Assembly: GCA_046313435.1 (NCBI GenBank)
Contig: JBKBYG010000004.1
Span: 14,864 to 78,863 of the forward strand
Length of the DNA stretch: 64,000 nucleotides
Source: JBKBYG01 sp046313435
Lineage (GTDB): Bacteria; Pseudomonadota; Alphaproteobacteria; Rickettsiales; Arcanibacteraceae
Direction of reading: 5' to 3'
Position numbers and translations under genes: made by a program
Notes under the pieces: model-generated
Databases searched by the model: none
What the model was told of the DNA's origin: nothing
Seen by the model: the letters and a program-made list of their open reading frames with translations, nothing else
Shown: piece by piece, positions 9,094-18,834 of the stretch
How the letters are laid out: the number at the start of each line of letters is the position of its first letter
Numbering within the stretch: position 1 is the stretch's first letter

Positions 9094-9690
9094 TTATTTT
9101 TTATCTTTAGATTTTCCTGCTTGAGACGAGGAAACTGCTTGTGGCTGTTCAAGTTTTAACTCTACCTTAGATAATTTGCTATTTAATTTACTTAAAACAT
9201 CATTTGTAATATCTAGATTTGGTTTAGCATATAATAAACCTGTGCTTGGAATAACTAAAGTAAATTGCTTTTCTTTTGCAATATTATCTACAATTTCACT
9301 TACAACTTGTGAAATTTCTCCAAGAGCATTTTCGAATCCTTGCGCTAATTGAATTTTCTTCATTTGAGTATTACGTTGTGCTTCAACAATCTTGTTTTCA
9401 AATTCTCTAACTTTTTCAGCATATGCTTCTTCAGAAAGGACAGATCTTTGTTTGCTAAGTTCTTGATTGTTTTTATTTAGCTCTTCTTCCAATTTTTTTG
9501 CTTCTTTTTCATAGTCAAAGCTTTTTTTCTCTGCAGCATCTCTTAAAGCCTTAGCAGCATTTGAGCCAGTAATAATTTGCTGCATATCAACAATTGCAAT
9601 TGAAGACTCTGTTAGCATATTTACTTCAGCTGCAGCAATATTAAGCCCAGCTATAATAGCTACTGTTATAATAGAAATAATTTTTTTCAT
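9094..9690 (-). CDS. skp: Skp/OmpH-family periplasmic chaperone
   Basis: The 198-residue product starts with a signal peptide (MKKIISIITVAIIAGLNIAAA, cleavage near residue 21). A short beta segment (SIAIVDMQQIITGS) precedes a long charged helical hairpin over about residues 45-140 (KKLEEELNKNNQELSKQRS), and a second beta segment follows (QFTLVIPSTGLLYA). This is the jellyfish-like Skp fold, which holds unfolded outer-membrane proteins in the periplasm. It follows bamA by 12 bases, the usual bamA-skp order, so it is the last gene of the rseP-bamA-skp operon. A Lys-rich tail (GKSKDKK) is slightly unusual. Confidence 0.93.
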   Translation of the reverse strand: MKKIISIITVAIIAGLNIAAAEVNMLTESSIAIVDMQQIITGSNAAKALRDAAEKKSFDYEKEAKKLEEELNKNNQELSKQRSVLSEEAYAEKVREFENKIVEAQRNTQMKKIQLAQGFENALGEISQVVSEIVDNIAKEKQFTLVIPSTGLLYAKPNLDITNDVLSKLNSKLSKVELKLEQPQAVSSSQAGKSKDKK

Positions 9691-9702
9691 TTTATACCTT
9701 AA

Positions 9703-12063
9703 TTAAAAACTTGTTGAAAAATTAATATGGAAATATTGTTTCCTGTCATATTTTTTATAGATTAGCGGCAAAGGAAAATCAAGTCTTATTGGTCCAAGCT
9801 TAGTTACCCAAACTAATCCAGCACCTACTGACATACGTATTGACTTATCTTCTATAAAAGAATCTCGCTTTTCTTTTGTATCTTTTAAAAGATCAATTTT
9901 AAATAAACTCCCAGCATCCATAAAAACACTTCCCGAAACATCTAATTCTTCTGGAAGCCCTAAAGGAAAACTAAGAGCAGTGCTTGCAGTATAAAATATG
10001 TTCCCACCAAGAGGATCGCCTGTATGAGTTATAATATTATTTTCTTTTGCACGAGGCCCTATTCCCCCGGGAGCAAAGCCTCTTAATCCATAGGCCCCTA
10101 CATCCCCAATAAAGAATCTTTCATTAATTCTAACTGATTTATTACTAAGACCATTTATATGGCCAATATTCCCAGACAATTGCAATACAAAATCGTTCTT
10201 AATAAAAGGTGTATAATAGCGCCCATTTAATTCTTCTTTAAAGAATTTAGCTTTTCCTCCAAGGCCTGCTAACTCTTGGTCAAAGTTTAATGAATATCCT
10301 TTTGTGGGATCAATCCTGCTATTAGTTTTATCATAAAATAAACTATGCCCTATAGAGGAAGTTGAATATTTCCCTTCCTGCTCTTTTATATAAATAGAAG
10401 CATCACTATTTATATCATTTATTCTATCTTTTTTAAATGAATAGCGTTGAAAGTGAGTTAAATGCTCACTTATATCATAAGCAGTTCTGAATGTTATACC
10501 TGAAGTTAAACTTTTATAGGGGTTAATATTTTTCTTATCATTACTAAGCCTATATATATCAAAACCAGCTGAAAGGTTTTTATCAAACAAATATGGCTCT
10601 GTAAAACTCAAGTCTAAATCTAGCTTTCTATTACCTTTCATTAAACCAAAACTAATTTGCTGCCCTTTCCCAAGAAAATTTTCTTCTGTAATTGAAAATT
10701 GTCCTAATACTCCATCTGTAGCTGAATAACCTCCACCAATATTAATTTTAGAAGTTGATTTTTCCATGACATCAACATTTACATCATATTTATCTGGGAA
10801 TTCAGTTTGGGCATGCGTTAAATCAACCTTATCAAAAAAGTCTAGATTCTTTATGCGTTGCTCTGATCGTGCAATCTGAGAAGCATTATACGCATCACCT
10901 TCAGCAATTCTAAATTCTCTTCTTATTACCTTATCTGAAGTTTTAATATTACCTGTAATATTGATACGATTAAGATAAGCTTTTTTACCTTCTTCAATAA
11001 TATATTTGATATTTATAATATTGTTTTTATTGTCCTGGTCAAATACTGGGTCAATATTTACAAAAGCGCATCCATGGTCATTCAAATATTTTGTTAAAGC
11101 ATCAACACTATCTTCCACTTCATCATAATTATAAATTTGATTTTCTTTAGAAGAAATTTCAGATTGAAGTTTTTTAAGGTCTAAATTTTGATTAGGTAGT
11201 TTATTCTCAACATCAATTTTTCCAAATTTGTATTTACTACCTTCTTCAATAGAAAAAGTTACAATGAAGAAATCTTTATTTGGAGCAAGTTCAGCATTAG
11301 CTGAAATAATTTTAAATTCTGCATAACCTTTTGAATTGTAAAATCTTTTAAGTAACTCTTTATCATGTTCAATTCGGTAAGGATCGTAATTATCGTTCTT
11401 AGATAAAAACTTATACCATCTTGATTCTTTAGTAGTAATTACGCTACTAAGCTTACTATCCTTAAAGGCTTTATTACCTACGAATAGTATTTTTTTTACG
11501 GTTGTTTTTTTACCTTCTTGAATTTCAAAAATAAGATTTATTCTATTTTGAGATAATTCAATGATTTTAGGAGTTATTTTTACATTATATCTTCCTGTTT
11601 TGTGATATATGTCAGCAATACGATTTAAATCATGCTGAAGCCTTACCTTAGTGTATACTGAGCGTGATTTAAGGATTAGCTCATTTTTTATATCTTCTGA
11701 TTTAATTGATTTATTGCCTTCAAACGCAATCTGATTAATTAGCGGATTTTCAATTAATTTTACAATTAAATTATTATTTTCTACAGTTATGGCTATATTA
11801 GCAAATAATCCCGTAGAATATAATTTTTTCAAAGATTTATCGATTTCTTGCGGAGTAGCTATTTTATTTTCAAAAATAGTTAAATAGTTACGGACAGTGA
11901 GCTCCTCTATACGCTCATTTCCTTCAATTATAATTTTTTTTATAACATTTTCATCTTGAGCAAAGCTATAAGTTGTATTTAAAAATATACTCAGTACTGT
12001 AAATAGAAAAAATGCTATAATCTTAATATTCTTACACACGTTATTATCCCTTAGATTAATCAT
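9703..12063 (-). CDS. bamA: outer-membrane protein assembly factor BamA
   Basis: The 786-residue product is full length. An N-terminal hydrophobic signal covers about residues 14-35 (IKIIAFFLFTVLSIFL...SFA). Five POTRA repeats follow to about residue 425, for example VIKKIIIEGNERIEELTVRNY and ILFVGNKAFKDSKL. The C-terminal 16-strand barrel carries an LRGF sequence (AYGLRGFAPGGIGPR) matching the VRGF motif of loop 6. The protein ends in an aromatic residue (NFSTSF), as barrel substrates do. It inserts outer-membrane proteins. It lies 5 bases after rseP and 12 before skp. The upstream ribosome-binding site is weak, so the exact start is uncertain. Confidence 0.97.
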   Translation of the reverse strand: MINLRDNNVCKNIKIIAFFLFTVLSIFLNTTYSFAQDENVIKKIIIEGNERIEELTVRNYLTIFENKIATPQEIDKSLKKLYSTGLFANIAITVENNNLIVKLIENPLINQIAFEGNKSIKSEDIKNELILKSRSVYTKVRLQHDLNRIADIYHKTGRYNVKITPKIIELSQNRINLIFEIQEGKKTTVKKILFVGNKAFKDSKLSSVITTKESRWYKFLSKNDNYDPYRIEHDKELLKRFYNSKGYAEFKIISANAELAPNKDFFIVTFSIEEGSKYKFGKIDVENKLPNQNLDLKKLQSEISSKENQIYNYDEVEDSVDALTKYLNDHGCAFVNIDPVFDQDNKNNIINIKYIIEEGKKAYLNRINITGNIKTSDKVIRREFRIAEGDAYNASQIARSEQRIKNLDFFDKVDLTHAQTEFPDKYDVNVDVMEKSTSKINIGGGYSATDGVLGQFSITEENFLGKGQQISFGLMKGNRKLDLDLSFTEPYLFDKNLSAGFDIYRLSNDKKNINPYKSLTSGITFRTAYDISEHLTHFQRYSFKKDRINDINSDASIYIKEQEGKYSTSSIGHSLFYDKTNSRIDPTKGYSLNFDQELAGLGGKAKFFKEELNGRYYTPFIKNDFVLQLSGNIGHINGLSNKSVRINERFFIGDVGAYGLRGFAPGGIGPRAKENNIITHTGDPLGGNIFYTASTALSFPLGLPEELDVSGSVFMDAGSLFKIDLLKDTKEKRDSFIEDKSIRMSVGAGLVWVTKLGPIRLDFPLPLIYKKYDRKQYFHINFSTSF

Positions 12064-12068
12064 TAATA

Positions 12069-13181
12069 TTAATTTATAAAAAGTTTTTTGATATCATTGA
12101 AGGTCGAAAACGCCATTAAAGACAATACTATTACTAGACCTATCCTAAAACTATATTGCTGAATCCTTTGAGAGAGAGGACTTCCTTTTATTGCTTCTAT
12201 TGCATAAAACAGCAAATGCCCCCCATCTAAAATTGGTATTGGCATCAGATTAATTAGTCCCAAATTAATTGACAATAAAATAATAAACCATAAAACCGTA
12301 ATAAAACCACTTTTTACAGATTGACCTGAATATTTAGCAATACTTATTGGTCCACCTAACTCCTCTGTGCCTCTTTTACCTGTAATCATCTGTCCAATTG
12401 CATTGATTGTTGCTTTGGACAACATATAGGTTTCCTTCGTTGCCATCATTAAGGAATTGATTACAGAAAATTTTTGAATTTCAAACTTTCTAGATATTAT
12501 TCCAACTCTTGGAACTGTAATCTTATTCCCGAAACTATCTTTAGTTTCCGTTAAATGAGGAATTATAGGAATATGCAAAATACTATCTGCTCTTTTAATT
12601 TCAAAATTTAATGCCTGATTTGGATTTTCAAATATTATTCTTTCTATATCCGAAAAAACTTTTATTGGATTATTATTTATAGAAATTATTTCATCTCCAA
12701 TATTCAAGCCAGCCTTTTGAGCACTACTATTTTCCTGAATTTGATCAATAATTGGTAAAACTACTGCTTTACCATATACATTAAAAATAAATGTCAACAA
12801 AACAATCGCTAAAATAAAATTTGCGATCGGACCCGCACTAACAACTAATGCTTTTGCATATAATGGCTTTGCATGAAAACTATCCTTCTTTTCAGCTTCA
12901 GTTAAATTTGAAAGTAACTCTTCATCAGGCATGCTTGCTGCATTTTCATCTCCATGCATCTTAACATATCCCCCCATAGGAATAGCACAAATCTTCCACC
13001 TCGTGCCAGATTTATCATTCCATCCAACTAACTCTTTTCCAAAGCCTATTGAAAATATATTTATTTTTACACCAAAAGATTTTGCTGCTATATAATGTCC
13101 AAATTCATGGATGAAGACAATAACAGATATGATTACTAAAAAAGAAATAATATTATGAAAAGAATCTAGAATTATATGCAT
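12069..13181 (-). CDS. rseP: site-2 zinc metalloprotease RseP
   Basis: The 370-residue product is an inner-membrane intramembrane protease. The zinc-binding HEFGH is at residues 25-29 in the first transmembrane helix. A PDZ domain lies around residues 130-220 (AQKAGLNIGDEIISINNNPI). The second catalytic motif, NLMPIPILDGGH, is in the C-terminal membrane region. The family cleaves anti-sigma factors and leftover signal peptides. It is followed closely by bamA and skp, a common envelope-biogenesis order in proteobacteria. It carries one PDZ domain, as many alphaproteobacterial members do, rather than the two of E. coli. Confidence 0.96.
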   Translation of the reverse strand: MHIILDSFHNIISFLVIISVIVFIHEFGHYIAAKSFGVKINIFSIGFGKELVGWNDKSGTRWKICAIPMGGYVKMHGDENAASMPDEELLSNLTEAEKKDSFHAKPLYAKALVVSAGPIANFILAIVLLTFIFNVYGKAVVLPIIDQIQENSSAQKAGLNIGDEIISINNNPIKVFSDIERIIFENPNQALNFEIKRADSILHIPIIPHLTETKDSFGNKITVPRVGIISRKFEIQKFSVINSLMMATKETYMLSKATINAIGQMITGKRGTEELGGPISIAKYSGQSVKSGFITVLWFIILLSINLGLINLMPIPILDGGHLLFYAIEAIKGSPLSQRIQQYSFRIGLVIVLSLMAFSTFNDIKKLFIN

Positions 13182-13489
13182 AATTAGGTTTTTTATTAGA
13201 AAATAATGTTATATAATAAATTTTTTAGTTAATTAAACTATTTATTTATTACCTAGTCTCTTTGTTTTAACTTGCAACTCTGCAATAGGTAAATTAGTAA
13301 AATTACTTAAAATTTTGGATTTTAATCTATTTAGTATTTTGAGTGTATAGCACCTTAAATAAATTCTTACAAACAAAAATTTATTTAAATTATATTTTAT
13401 TAAGACATTATTTGTAAATAAGTCGTTACAACTTATATTGCAAAATTGCAATTAAATTTAGAATATTATTAATTTTAAGGAGAAATATA
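13182..13489. other. 308-bp intergenic region between rseP and the dehydrogenase gene
   Basis: This region holds the divergent promoters of rseP and the malate/lactate dehydrogenase gene. No convincing gene is present. A short inverted repeat ATTGCAA-AA-TTGCAAT lies at 13437-13452, about 38 bases before the dehydrogenase start, and an AAGGAG ribosome-binding site precedes that ATG. Confidence 0.6.
13437..13452. promoter_or_regulatory. candidate operator, 7-bp inverted repeat
   Basis: ATTGCAA and TTGCAAT flank two A residues, 38 bases upstream of the dehydrogenase start codon. The position suits a repressor or activator site. In such AT-rich DNA a chance occurrence is possible. Confidence 0.3.
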
Positions 13490-14497
13490 ATGCACAATAA
13501 AACAGTTGGAATAATTGGTGCAGGCGACATAGGTTTAAACTTAGCAGAGATTCTTGCTCTTAAGGGCTATAATATATTGTTACATAATAGATATCATGCT
13601 GTAGATGATAAGCCTAGCCCATATTGGCTTAGCAAAATGGGAAAGGTAATGGACATGAATGATTCTCTTCAATTGCCAGGCTGTGGTGTTGTAAAACTTA
13701 CATCTGACTTAAATGAATTAAAGACATCTACTTTTTTAGTTATTACTGCTGGAGCTAAGCGTACCAATCCTGAAGAAACACGAGAAGAACTAGCTGGAAA
13801 AAATGCAAAAATCATTCACACATATATTGATTTTCTGATAGACAATCCTTCATTTTTAACTTTAATTATTTCGAATCCGGTAGATTCTTTGACTCAATAT
13901 TTAATTGAAAAAATAGCTGAAAAAACTGCTAAACCAGTTACAGAAATATCAAAAAAAATTGTTGGAGTTTCTTATATTGACTCAATGAGACTAAAGAACC
14001 TTGTAAAAGAATTTTTAGTAGAGCATCATCCTACTCTTCAGAATGCATCCATTGAAGCTATAGCTATTGGCGAACATGGCCCTAGCATGGTGCCTTTAAT
14101 TAGTAGCGTGTTTATTGACGGACGACCTCTTTCTGATTTTGCAAGTCAAGAACAAATTGATTATATAGCTGAACATACAATTTTAAGAGGAAACGATATT
14201 ATAAAACTTACAGGAGCCTCTTCTATAATGGGACCAGCTCATGCAGTAATGTATATGATTGAAGAAATTAACAGCAAGGCAGAGGCTATTATACCTTGTT
14301 CTGTTTGGGATGGAAAACGAGCTATAGGAAGAATGGCAAAATTCACAAAAAATACATTTGATCATATAGTGGATATTGATTTGAATAACTATGAGAAAGA
14401 CATGCTTGAAAAAAGCGAAAAATCTTTAGATAAACAATATGAAACTATATTGAATTTACTTTCACTTACCAATACAGTAAATGATGCACCCTTATAA
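13490..14497 (+). CDS. mdh: malate/lactate dehydrogenase family, probably malate dehydrogenase
   Basis: The 335-residue product belongs to the LDH/MDH family. The nucleotide-binding GIIGAGDIG lies at residues 7-15, SNPVDSL near 128-134, the substrate-binding Arg in DSMRLK near 167, and catalytic His196 in GEHGPSM. The specificity loop reads TAGAKRTNPEETREEL; Arg91 occupies the position that is Arg in malate and Gln in lactate dehydrogenases, so malate-oxaloacetate interconversion with NAD is favoured. The loop is one residue longer than usual, and the acidic residue normally ending strand 2 is replaced by Asn33, so cofactor and substrate preference deserve caution. Its end overlaps dnaE. A good AAGGAG site precedes the start. 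Confidence 0.85.
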   Translation: MHNKTVGIIGAGDIGLNLAEILALKGYNILLHNRYHAVDDKPSPYWLSKMGKVMDMNDSLQLPGCGVVKLTSDLNELKTSTFLVITAGAKRTNPEETREELAGKNAKIIHTYIDFLIDNPSFLTLIISNPVDSLTQYLIEKIAEKTAKPVTEISKKIVGVSYIDSMRLKNLVKEFLVEHHPTLQNASIEAIAIGEHGPSMVPLISSVFIDGRPLSDFASQEQIDYIAEHTILRGNDIIKLTGASSIMGPAHAVMYMIEEINSKAEAIIPCSVWDGKRAIGRMAKFTKNTFDHIVDIDLNNYEKDMLEKSEKSLDKQYETILNLLSLTNTVNDAPL

Positions 14498-17400
14498 TTT
14501 TATCCATTTACGTACTCATAGTTCCTATTCATTATCTGAAGGAGCTATAAAAATAGATGATTTAATGGATCTCTGTATAAAAAATAGAATGCCAGCAGTA
14601 GCTCTTACTGATACTGGGAATCTTTTTTGCTCATTAGAGTTTTCTAAAGCTTGTACAAATAATGGCATTAAGCCGATAATTGGCACTATATTAAAATTCG
14701 ATATAGAAGAAAATGAAGCAAAATTTACTAAAAATTTTGAATTTTATGAAATTTTACTGCTTGCAAAAAATGATATAGGTTATAAAAATCTTTTAAAATT
14801 AGTAAGTAAATCTTTTTTAGATAATAATAACCCTTATCCTCATGTCACTATTTCCCTGCTCAAAGAACATTCAGAAGGCATTATAGCTTTATCGGGCGGC
14901 TTAAGGGGAGCTATTGATCGTTTAATACTTGAAAGTAAAGAAAAATTAGCTGAAGAAGTTTTAGTTAAACTAAATAACATATTTAAAGATAATTTTTATA
15001 TTGAAATATCAAGGCATAATATAGAAGAAGAAGATCGCATTGAAGAATCAATACTCAATCTTGCATATAAATATAACATCCCTCTTGTTGCAACAAATAA
15101 TATTTTTTATGCAACAAGAAATATGTATGAGGCGCATGACGCACTTCTATGCATTGCTGAAGGTAGATATATTAGTGAAGATGATCGAAAAAAGACTAAC
15201 ACCGAATATTATTTTAAGTCACAAAGAGAAATGTGTAATTTATTTGCTGATTTACCTGAAGCAATAAATAATACATTACTAATAGCAGAGAGATGCTCAG
15301 TAAAATCTGAAGAACATGAACCTATGCTTCCGAATTTTGAAGTTTCTTCTAATAAAACTGAAATTGAAGAATTCAAATATTTAGCTTATGAAGGGTTAAA
15401 CCGGAAACTTGAAAATATAATTTACAAAAATATCGATCCAAGCCACAGGGAAGAAGTAAAAACAAAATATTATGAAAGGTTAGATTTTGAACTTTCAGTA
15501 ATTATAGAAATGAAATTCCCAGGCTATTTTTTAATAGTATCGGATTTTATAAGATGGAGCAAAAAAAACAATATACCTGTTGGTCCAGGAAGGGGTTCTG
15601 GAGCAGGTTCATTAGTCGCATGGTGTCTAGAAATAACTGATCTTGATCCACTTAGATTCAATTTATTATTTGAAAGATTTCTAAACCCTGAACGTATTTC
15701 AATGCCTGATTTTGATATAGATTTTTGTCAGGATAGACGTGACGAAGTTATCAATTATGTACAGGACAAATACGGGAAAGAACAAGTAGCGCAAATCATT
15801 ACATTCGGAAAATTACAAGCTCGCGCTGTAATAAGAGATGTTGGCAGAGTTTTACAAATGCCTTATGGTCAAGTTGATAAAATTTCTAAAATGGTACCAT
15901 TTAACGCCGTAAATCCTGTAACTCTTAGTCAAGCGATTGAAATGGAACCGGCACTGAGGCGAGCTAAAGCTGAAGATGAGCAAATTGCAAAACTTTTATC
16001 TATTGCATTACAACTTGAAGGCTTGAACAGGCATACTTCTACCCATGCTGCAGGCATAATAATAGCTGGCAAACCATTAATTGAAATTGTTCCTCTTTGT
16101 CGCGACCCTAAAACTGGTATGCTCGTTACGCAATATTCAATGAAATATGCTGAAGCAGCAGGGTTAGTTAAATTCGATTTTTTAGGTTTAAAAACTTTAA
16201 CAACTATATCTAATACGTGTAAATTAATTGCAGTTAGCGGTGATCAAATTGACATAACAACTATTCCTTTAGATGACAAAAAAACATATGAATTACTTGC
16301 TAAAGGGTTATCTGTTGGTATATTCCAATTTGAAAGTCCTGGCATGCAGGATACACTTCGCAAAATGCGACCTGACGTTATTGAAGATCTTATTGCCTTA
16401 GGAGCGCTTTATAGACCAGGTCCTATGGATAATATACCCACCTATATTGCTTGCAAACATGGGATTGAGGAACCAGATTATCTACATCCAAGTCTTGAGC
16501 ATATATTAAAGGAAACATTCGGAGTTATAATTTATCAGGAGCAAGTAATGGAAATTGCCCAAGTACTTGCAGGCTATACTTTGGGTGCAGCAGATCTTTT
16601 ACGCCGTGCAATGGGTAAAAAAATTAAAGCTGAGATGGATGCCCAACGCGAAATGTTTGTCGAAGGAGCTGTTAAAAAAGGCGTAGATAAAGTTCATGCA
16701 AGTAATATTTTTGATTTAGTAGCAAAGTTTGCCGGTTATGGTTTTAACAAATCTCATGCCGCAGCATATGCGATGATTTCTTATCAAACCGCTTATCTTA
16801 AAGCAAATTATCCAGTAGAATTTATTGTTGCTTCTATGAATCTTGATATCAATGATACTGATAAAATCAATGTATTTAAAGAGGAAGCCCACAATATGGG
16901 TATTGAAATTTTACCTCCTAATATTAATTATTCTAATTCAATATTTAGTATTGAGACAATTAAAGGCAAACAGGCTATTAGGTATGGACTTGGAGCGTTG
17001 AAAAATGTTGGTATTTCCGCAATGGAAGATTTAACAATTGAACGTAAAAACAATGGTCACTTTAAAGATATATTCGATTTTGCAAATAGAATAGATAGTA
17101 AAATTCTAAATAAAAGACAGTTAGAAAATTTAATTAAGGCTGGAACATTTGACATATTAAACTCTAATAGAAAACAATTATTAGAATCAGTTGAGATAAT
17201 TACTAGATACAATACTGACAATACTAAAGAACGTAATAGTAATCAAATTAGTTTATTTAGTTCTTTAGAATCTTTAAAACAAACTATGCCTCAATTAGTA
17301 AAAACCGAGGATTATAATAAAAATGAACGCCTATCGCTTGAATGTGAGGCATTAGGATTTTATTTAACTGATCACCCCTTAAATGATATAAAAAATTATC

Positions 17401-17942
17401 TCAAAATTCTAGGTATTAAAGACTCTAACTATTTAAAACACGAACTGATTGAAGGAAGCTCAATAGTCAAACTTGCTGCAGTATCAATATCTACAAAAAC
17501 AAGAAGTTCACCTCGCGGAAGGTATGTCCAAGCACAATTATCCGATCCTGCTGGGATATTTAGTATTGCTATTTATGATGACAATATATTACTTTCTGCT
17601 CGTGAATTATTAGATGGGTTAAAACCCTTATTTATTCAAGCTGAAGTTCGTAAAGATGAAGGTGGGGTAAGAATAATGGCCCAATCAATTTTAAGTTTAG
17701 AAGAATATCTTATTAATAAAAAAATAAATTTAAGGATTTGGCTTGATAATTCAAATTCAATCGTAACAATAAGAAATATACTAACTGCAGATAATGGACC
17801 TCTGAATACAAAGTTAAATTTTACAATTATTCTTTCAGACAAGGAAATTGATATTGAAGTTAGTGAAGAATTTTGCTTTTCTGTAAATAAAATTTCAGAT
17901 ATAGAAGCATTGAAAGGTGTAAATAAAATTGAAGTTAGCTAG
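14481..17942 (+). CDS. dnaE: DNA polymerase III alpha subunit
   Basis: The 1153-residue product is the replicative polymerase catalytic subunit. The N-terminal PHP domain starts with FIHLRTHSSYSLSEG. The palm carries the catalytic aspartates D410, D412 and D414 in MPDFDIDFCQDRR, with GPGRGSGAGSLVAW just before. Fingers motifs (HTSTHAAGIII, GAADLLRRAMGKK, GYGFNKSHAAAYA) and a C-terminal OB-like domain follow. ATGATG offers starts at 14481 and 14484; both lie inside the last codons of the preceding dehydrogenase gene, so the two are co-transcribed and likely translationally coupled, an unusual pairing. Confidence 0.98.
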   Translation: MMHPYNFIHLRTHSSYSLSEGAIKIDDLMDLCIKNRMPAVALTDTGNLFCSLEFSKACTNNGIKPIIGTILKFDIEENEAKFTKNFEFYEILLLAKNDIGYKNLLKLVSKSFLDNNNPYPHVTISLLKEHSEGIIALSGGLRGAIDRLILESKEKLAEEVLVKLNNIFKDNFYIEISRHNIEEEDRIEESILNLAYKYNIPLVATNNIFYATRNMYEAHDALLCIAEGRYISEDDRKKTNTEYYFKSQREMCNLFADLPEAINNTLLIAERCSVKSEEHEPMLPNFEVSSNKTEIEEFKYLAYEGLNRKLENIIYKNIDPSHREEVKTKYYERLDFELSVIIEMKFPGYFLIVSDFIRWSKKNNIPVGPGRGSGAGSLVAWCLEITDLDPLRFNLLFERFLNPERISMPDFDIDFCQDRRDEVINYVQDKYGKEQVAQIITFGKLQARAVIRDVGRVLQMPYGQVDKISKMVPFNAVNPVTLSQAIEMEPALRRAKAEDEQIAKLLSIALQLEGLNRHTSTHAAGIIIAGKPLIEIVPLCRDPKTGMLVTQYSMKYAEAAGLVKFDFLGLKTLTTISNTCKLIAVSGDQIDITTIPLDDKKTYELLAKGLSVGIFQFESPGMQDTLRKMRPDVIEDLIALGALYRPGPMDNIPTYIACKHGIEEPDYLHPSLEHILKETFGVIIYQEQVMEIAQVLAGYTLGAADLLRRAMGKKIKAEMDAQREMFVEGAVKKGVDKVHASNIFDLVAKFAGYGFNKSHAAAYAMISYQTAYLKANYPVEFIVASMNLDINDTDKINVFKEEAHNMGIEILPPNINYSNSIFSIETIKGKQAIRYGLGALKNVGISAMEDLTIERKNNGHFKDIFDFANRIDSKILNKRQLENLIKAGTFDILNSNRKQLLESVEIITRYNTDNTKERNSNQISLFSSLESLKQTMPQLVKTEDYNKNERLSLECEALGFYLTDHPLNDIKNYLKILGIKDSNYLKHELIEGSSIVKLAAVSISTKTRSSPRGRYVQAQLSDPAGIFSIAIYDDNILLSARELLDGLKPLFIQAEVRKDEGGVRIMAQSILSLEEYLINKKINLRIWLDNSNSIVTIRNILTADNGPLNTKLNFTIILSDKEIDIEVSEEFCFSVNKISDIEALKGVNKIEVS

Positions 17943-17945
17943 ATT

Positions 17946-18078
17946 ATGTTAAGTTTTCTAGTTTAAGAGGTAAGTTTTAGGGGTTTTTAACCGGAAAACC
18001 TCAGCACACGTGGATGTATGTGAGGATTTGAGGATAAAAATGACAACAAAATTATCTTTAAAATTGAAAACTTAACAT
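17946..18078. repeat. 133-bp structured element bounded by 13-bp inverted repeats
   Basis: ATGTTAAGTTTTC (17946-17958) and its exact complement (18066-18078) bound the segment, which fills almost all of the gap between convergent dnaE and the ABC ATPase gene. Inside are smaller pairings: GAGG/CCTC with TTTT/AAAA around GGTT-TTT-AACC, then CCTCA/TGAGG. It could be a miniature inverted-repeat element, a structured RNA or a bidirectional transcription stop. Its inner part is richer in G and C than its surroundings. Confidence 0.5.
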
Positions 18079-18087
18079 GACCTAATA

Positions 18088-18834
18088 TTAGAACTCCGAA
18101 TAAAGGTACGCGATATCTAACCTTTCTTTTTCTAAATTAGAATATTCTTTTAAAAGTTGCCCATCTTTTAAAATAAGCATCCTATCTCCATATTTGATTG
18201 CATGTTTCATATTATGTGTAATCATGATGCAAGTACAGCTTTCTTCTCGAACAATTTTATTAGCTAATTCCATTATATTTTCAGTTGCTTTAGGATCTAA
18301 CGCCGCTGTAATTTCATCCAAAAGTAAAATTTTAGGATTAATAATTATTGCCATAATTAAACTAAGGGCTTGTCTTTGTCCCCCTGATAAATTGCTAACT
18401 AATTCATTCAATCTATTTTCTAAACCTAGGTTAAGCAAAGAAAGCTTTTGCTTAAATAACTCAATACGCATACTATTTATAGCAAGACTAAAGCCTCTTT
18501 TTTCACCATGTTTTAAGGCAAGTGCCATATTTTCTTGGATAGTCATATTCTCTATAGTTCCAATTTTAGGGTCTTGCATAACTTTTGTAATAAAATTTGT
18601 CCTTAAGCTTTGTGAGGCTCCGGTATAATCCCGGTTATCAAGCTTTATTTTTCCTGAATCTGGTCGTAAATTTCCGGAAATTATATTCAATAAAGTTGAT
18701 TTGCCTGCACCATTCCCCCCGATGATGATTATGAACTCACCTTTTTCAACCTTTAGATTAAGATTTTTAAATATTGGATATTCAAGTTTTGAATTTTTAT
18801 TTAAAGTTAAATCGATATTTTCTAAAATTAGCAT
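18088..18834 (-). CDS. ABC importer ATPase, TrpZ-like
   Basis: The 248-residue product is an ABC ATPase. Walker A is GGNGAGKST (residues about 38-46), the signature is NLSGGQRQALSL, and Walker B is ILLLDEITAALDP. The H-loop His is in MITHNM. Its start overlaps the permease end by 7 bases, so subunits are made together. With a PF04392-type binding protein and a branched-chain-type permease it forms an importer like streptococcal TrpXYZ, where the cargo is tryptophan or a related amino acid. Cargo is inferred from family and the linked TrpR-family regulator. Confidence 0.9.
   Translation of the reverse strand: MLILENIDLTLNKNSKLEYPIFKNLNLKVEKGEFIIIIGGNGAGKSTLLNIISGNLRPDSGKIKLDNRDYTGASQSLRTNFITKVMQDPKIGTIENMTIQENMALALKHGEKRGFSLAINSMRIELFKQKLSLLNLGLENRLNELVSNLSGGQRQALSLIMAIIINPKILLLDEITAALDPKATENIMELANKIVREESCTCIMITHNMKHAIKYGDRMLILKDGQLLKEYSNLEKERLDIAYLYSEF

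Noticed and set aside
13242..13451. 69-codon minus-strand open frame in the rseP-mdh gap
   Set aside because: It covers the promoter region and the candidate operator, has no ribosome-binding site, and its composition looks like chance translation of AT-rich DNA.
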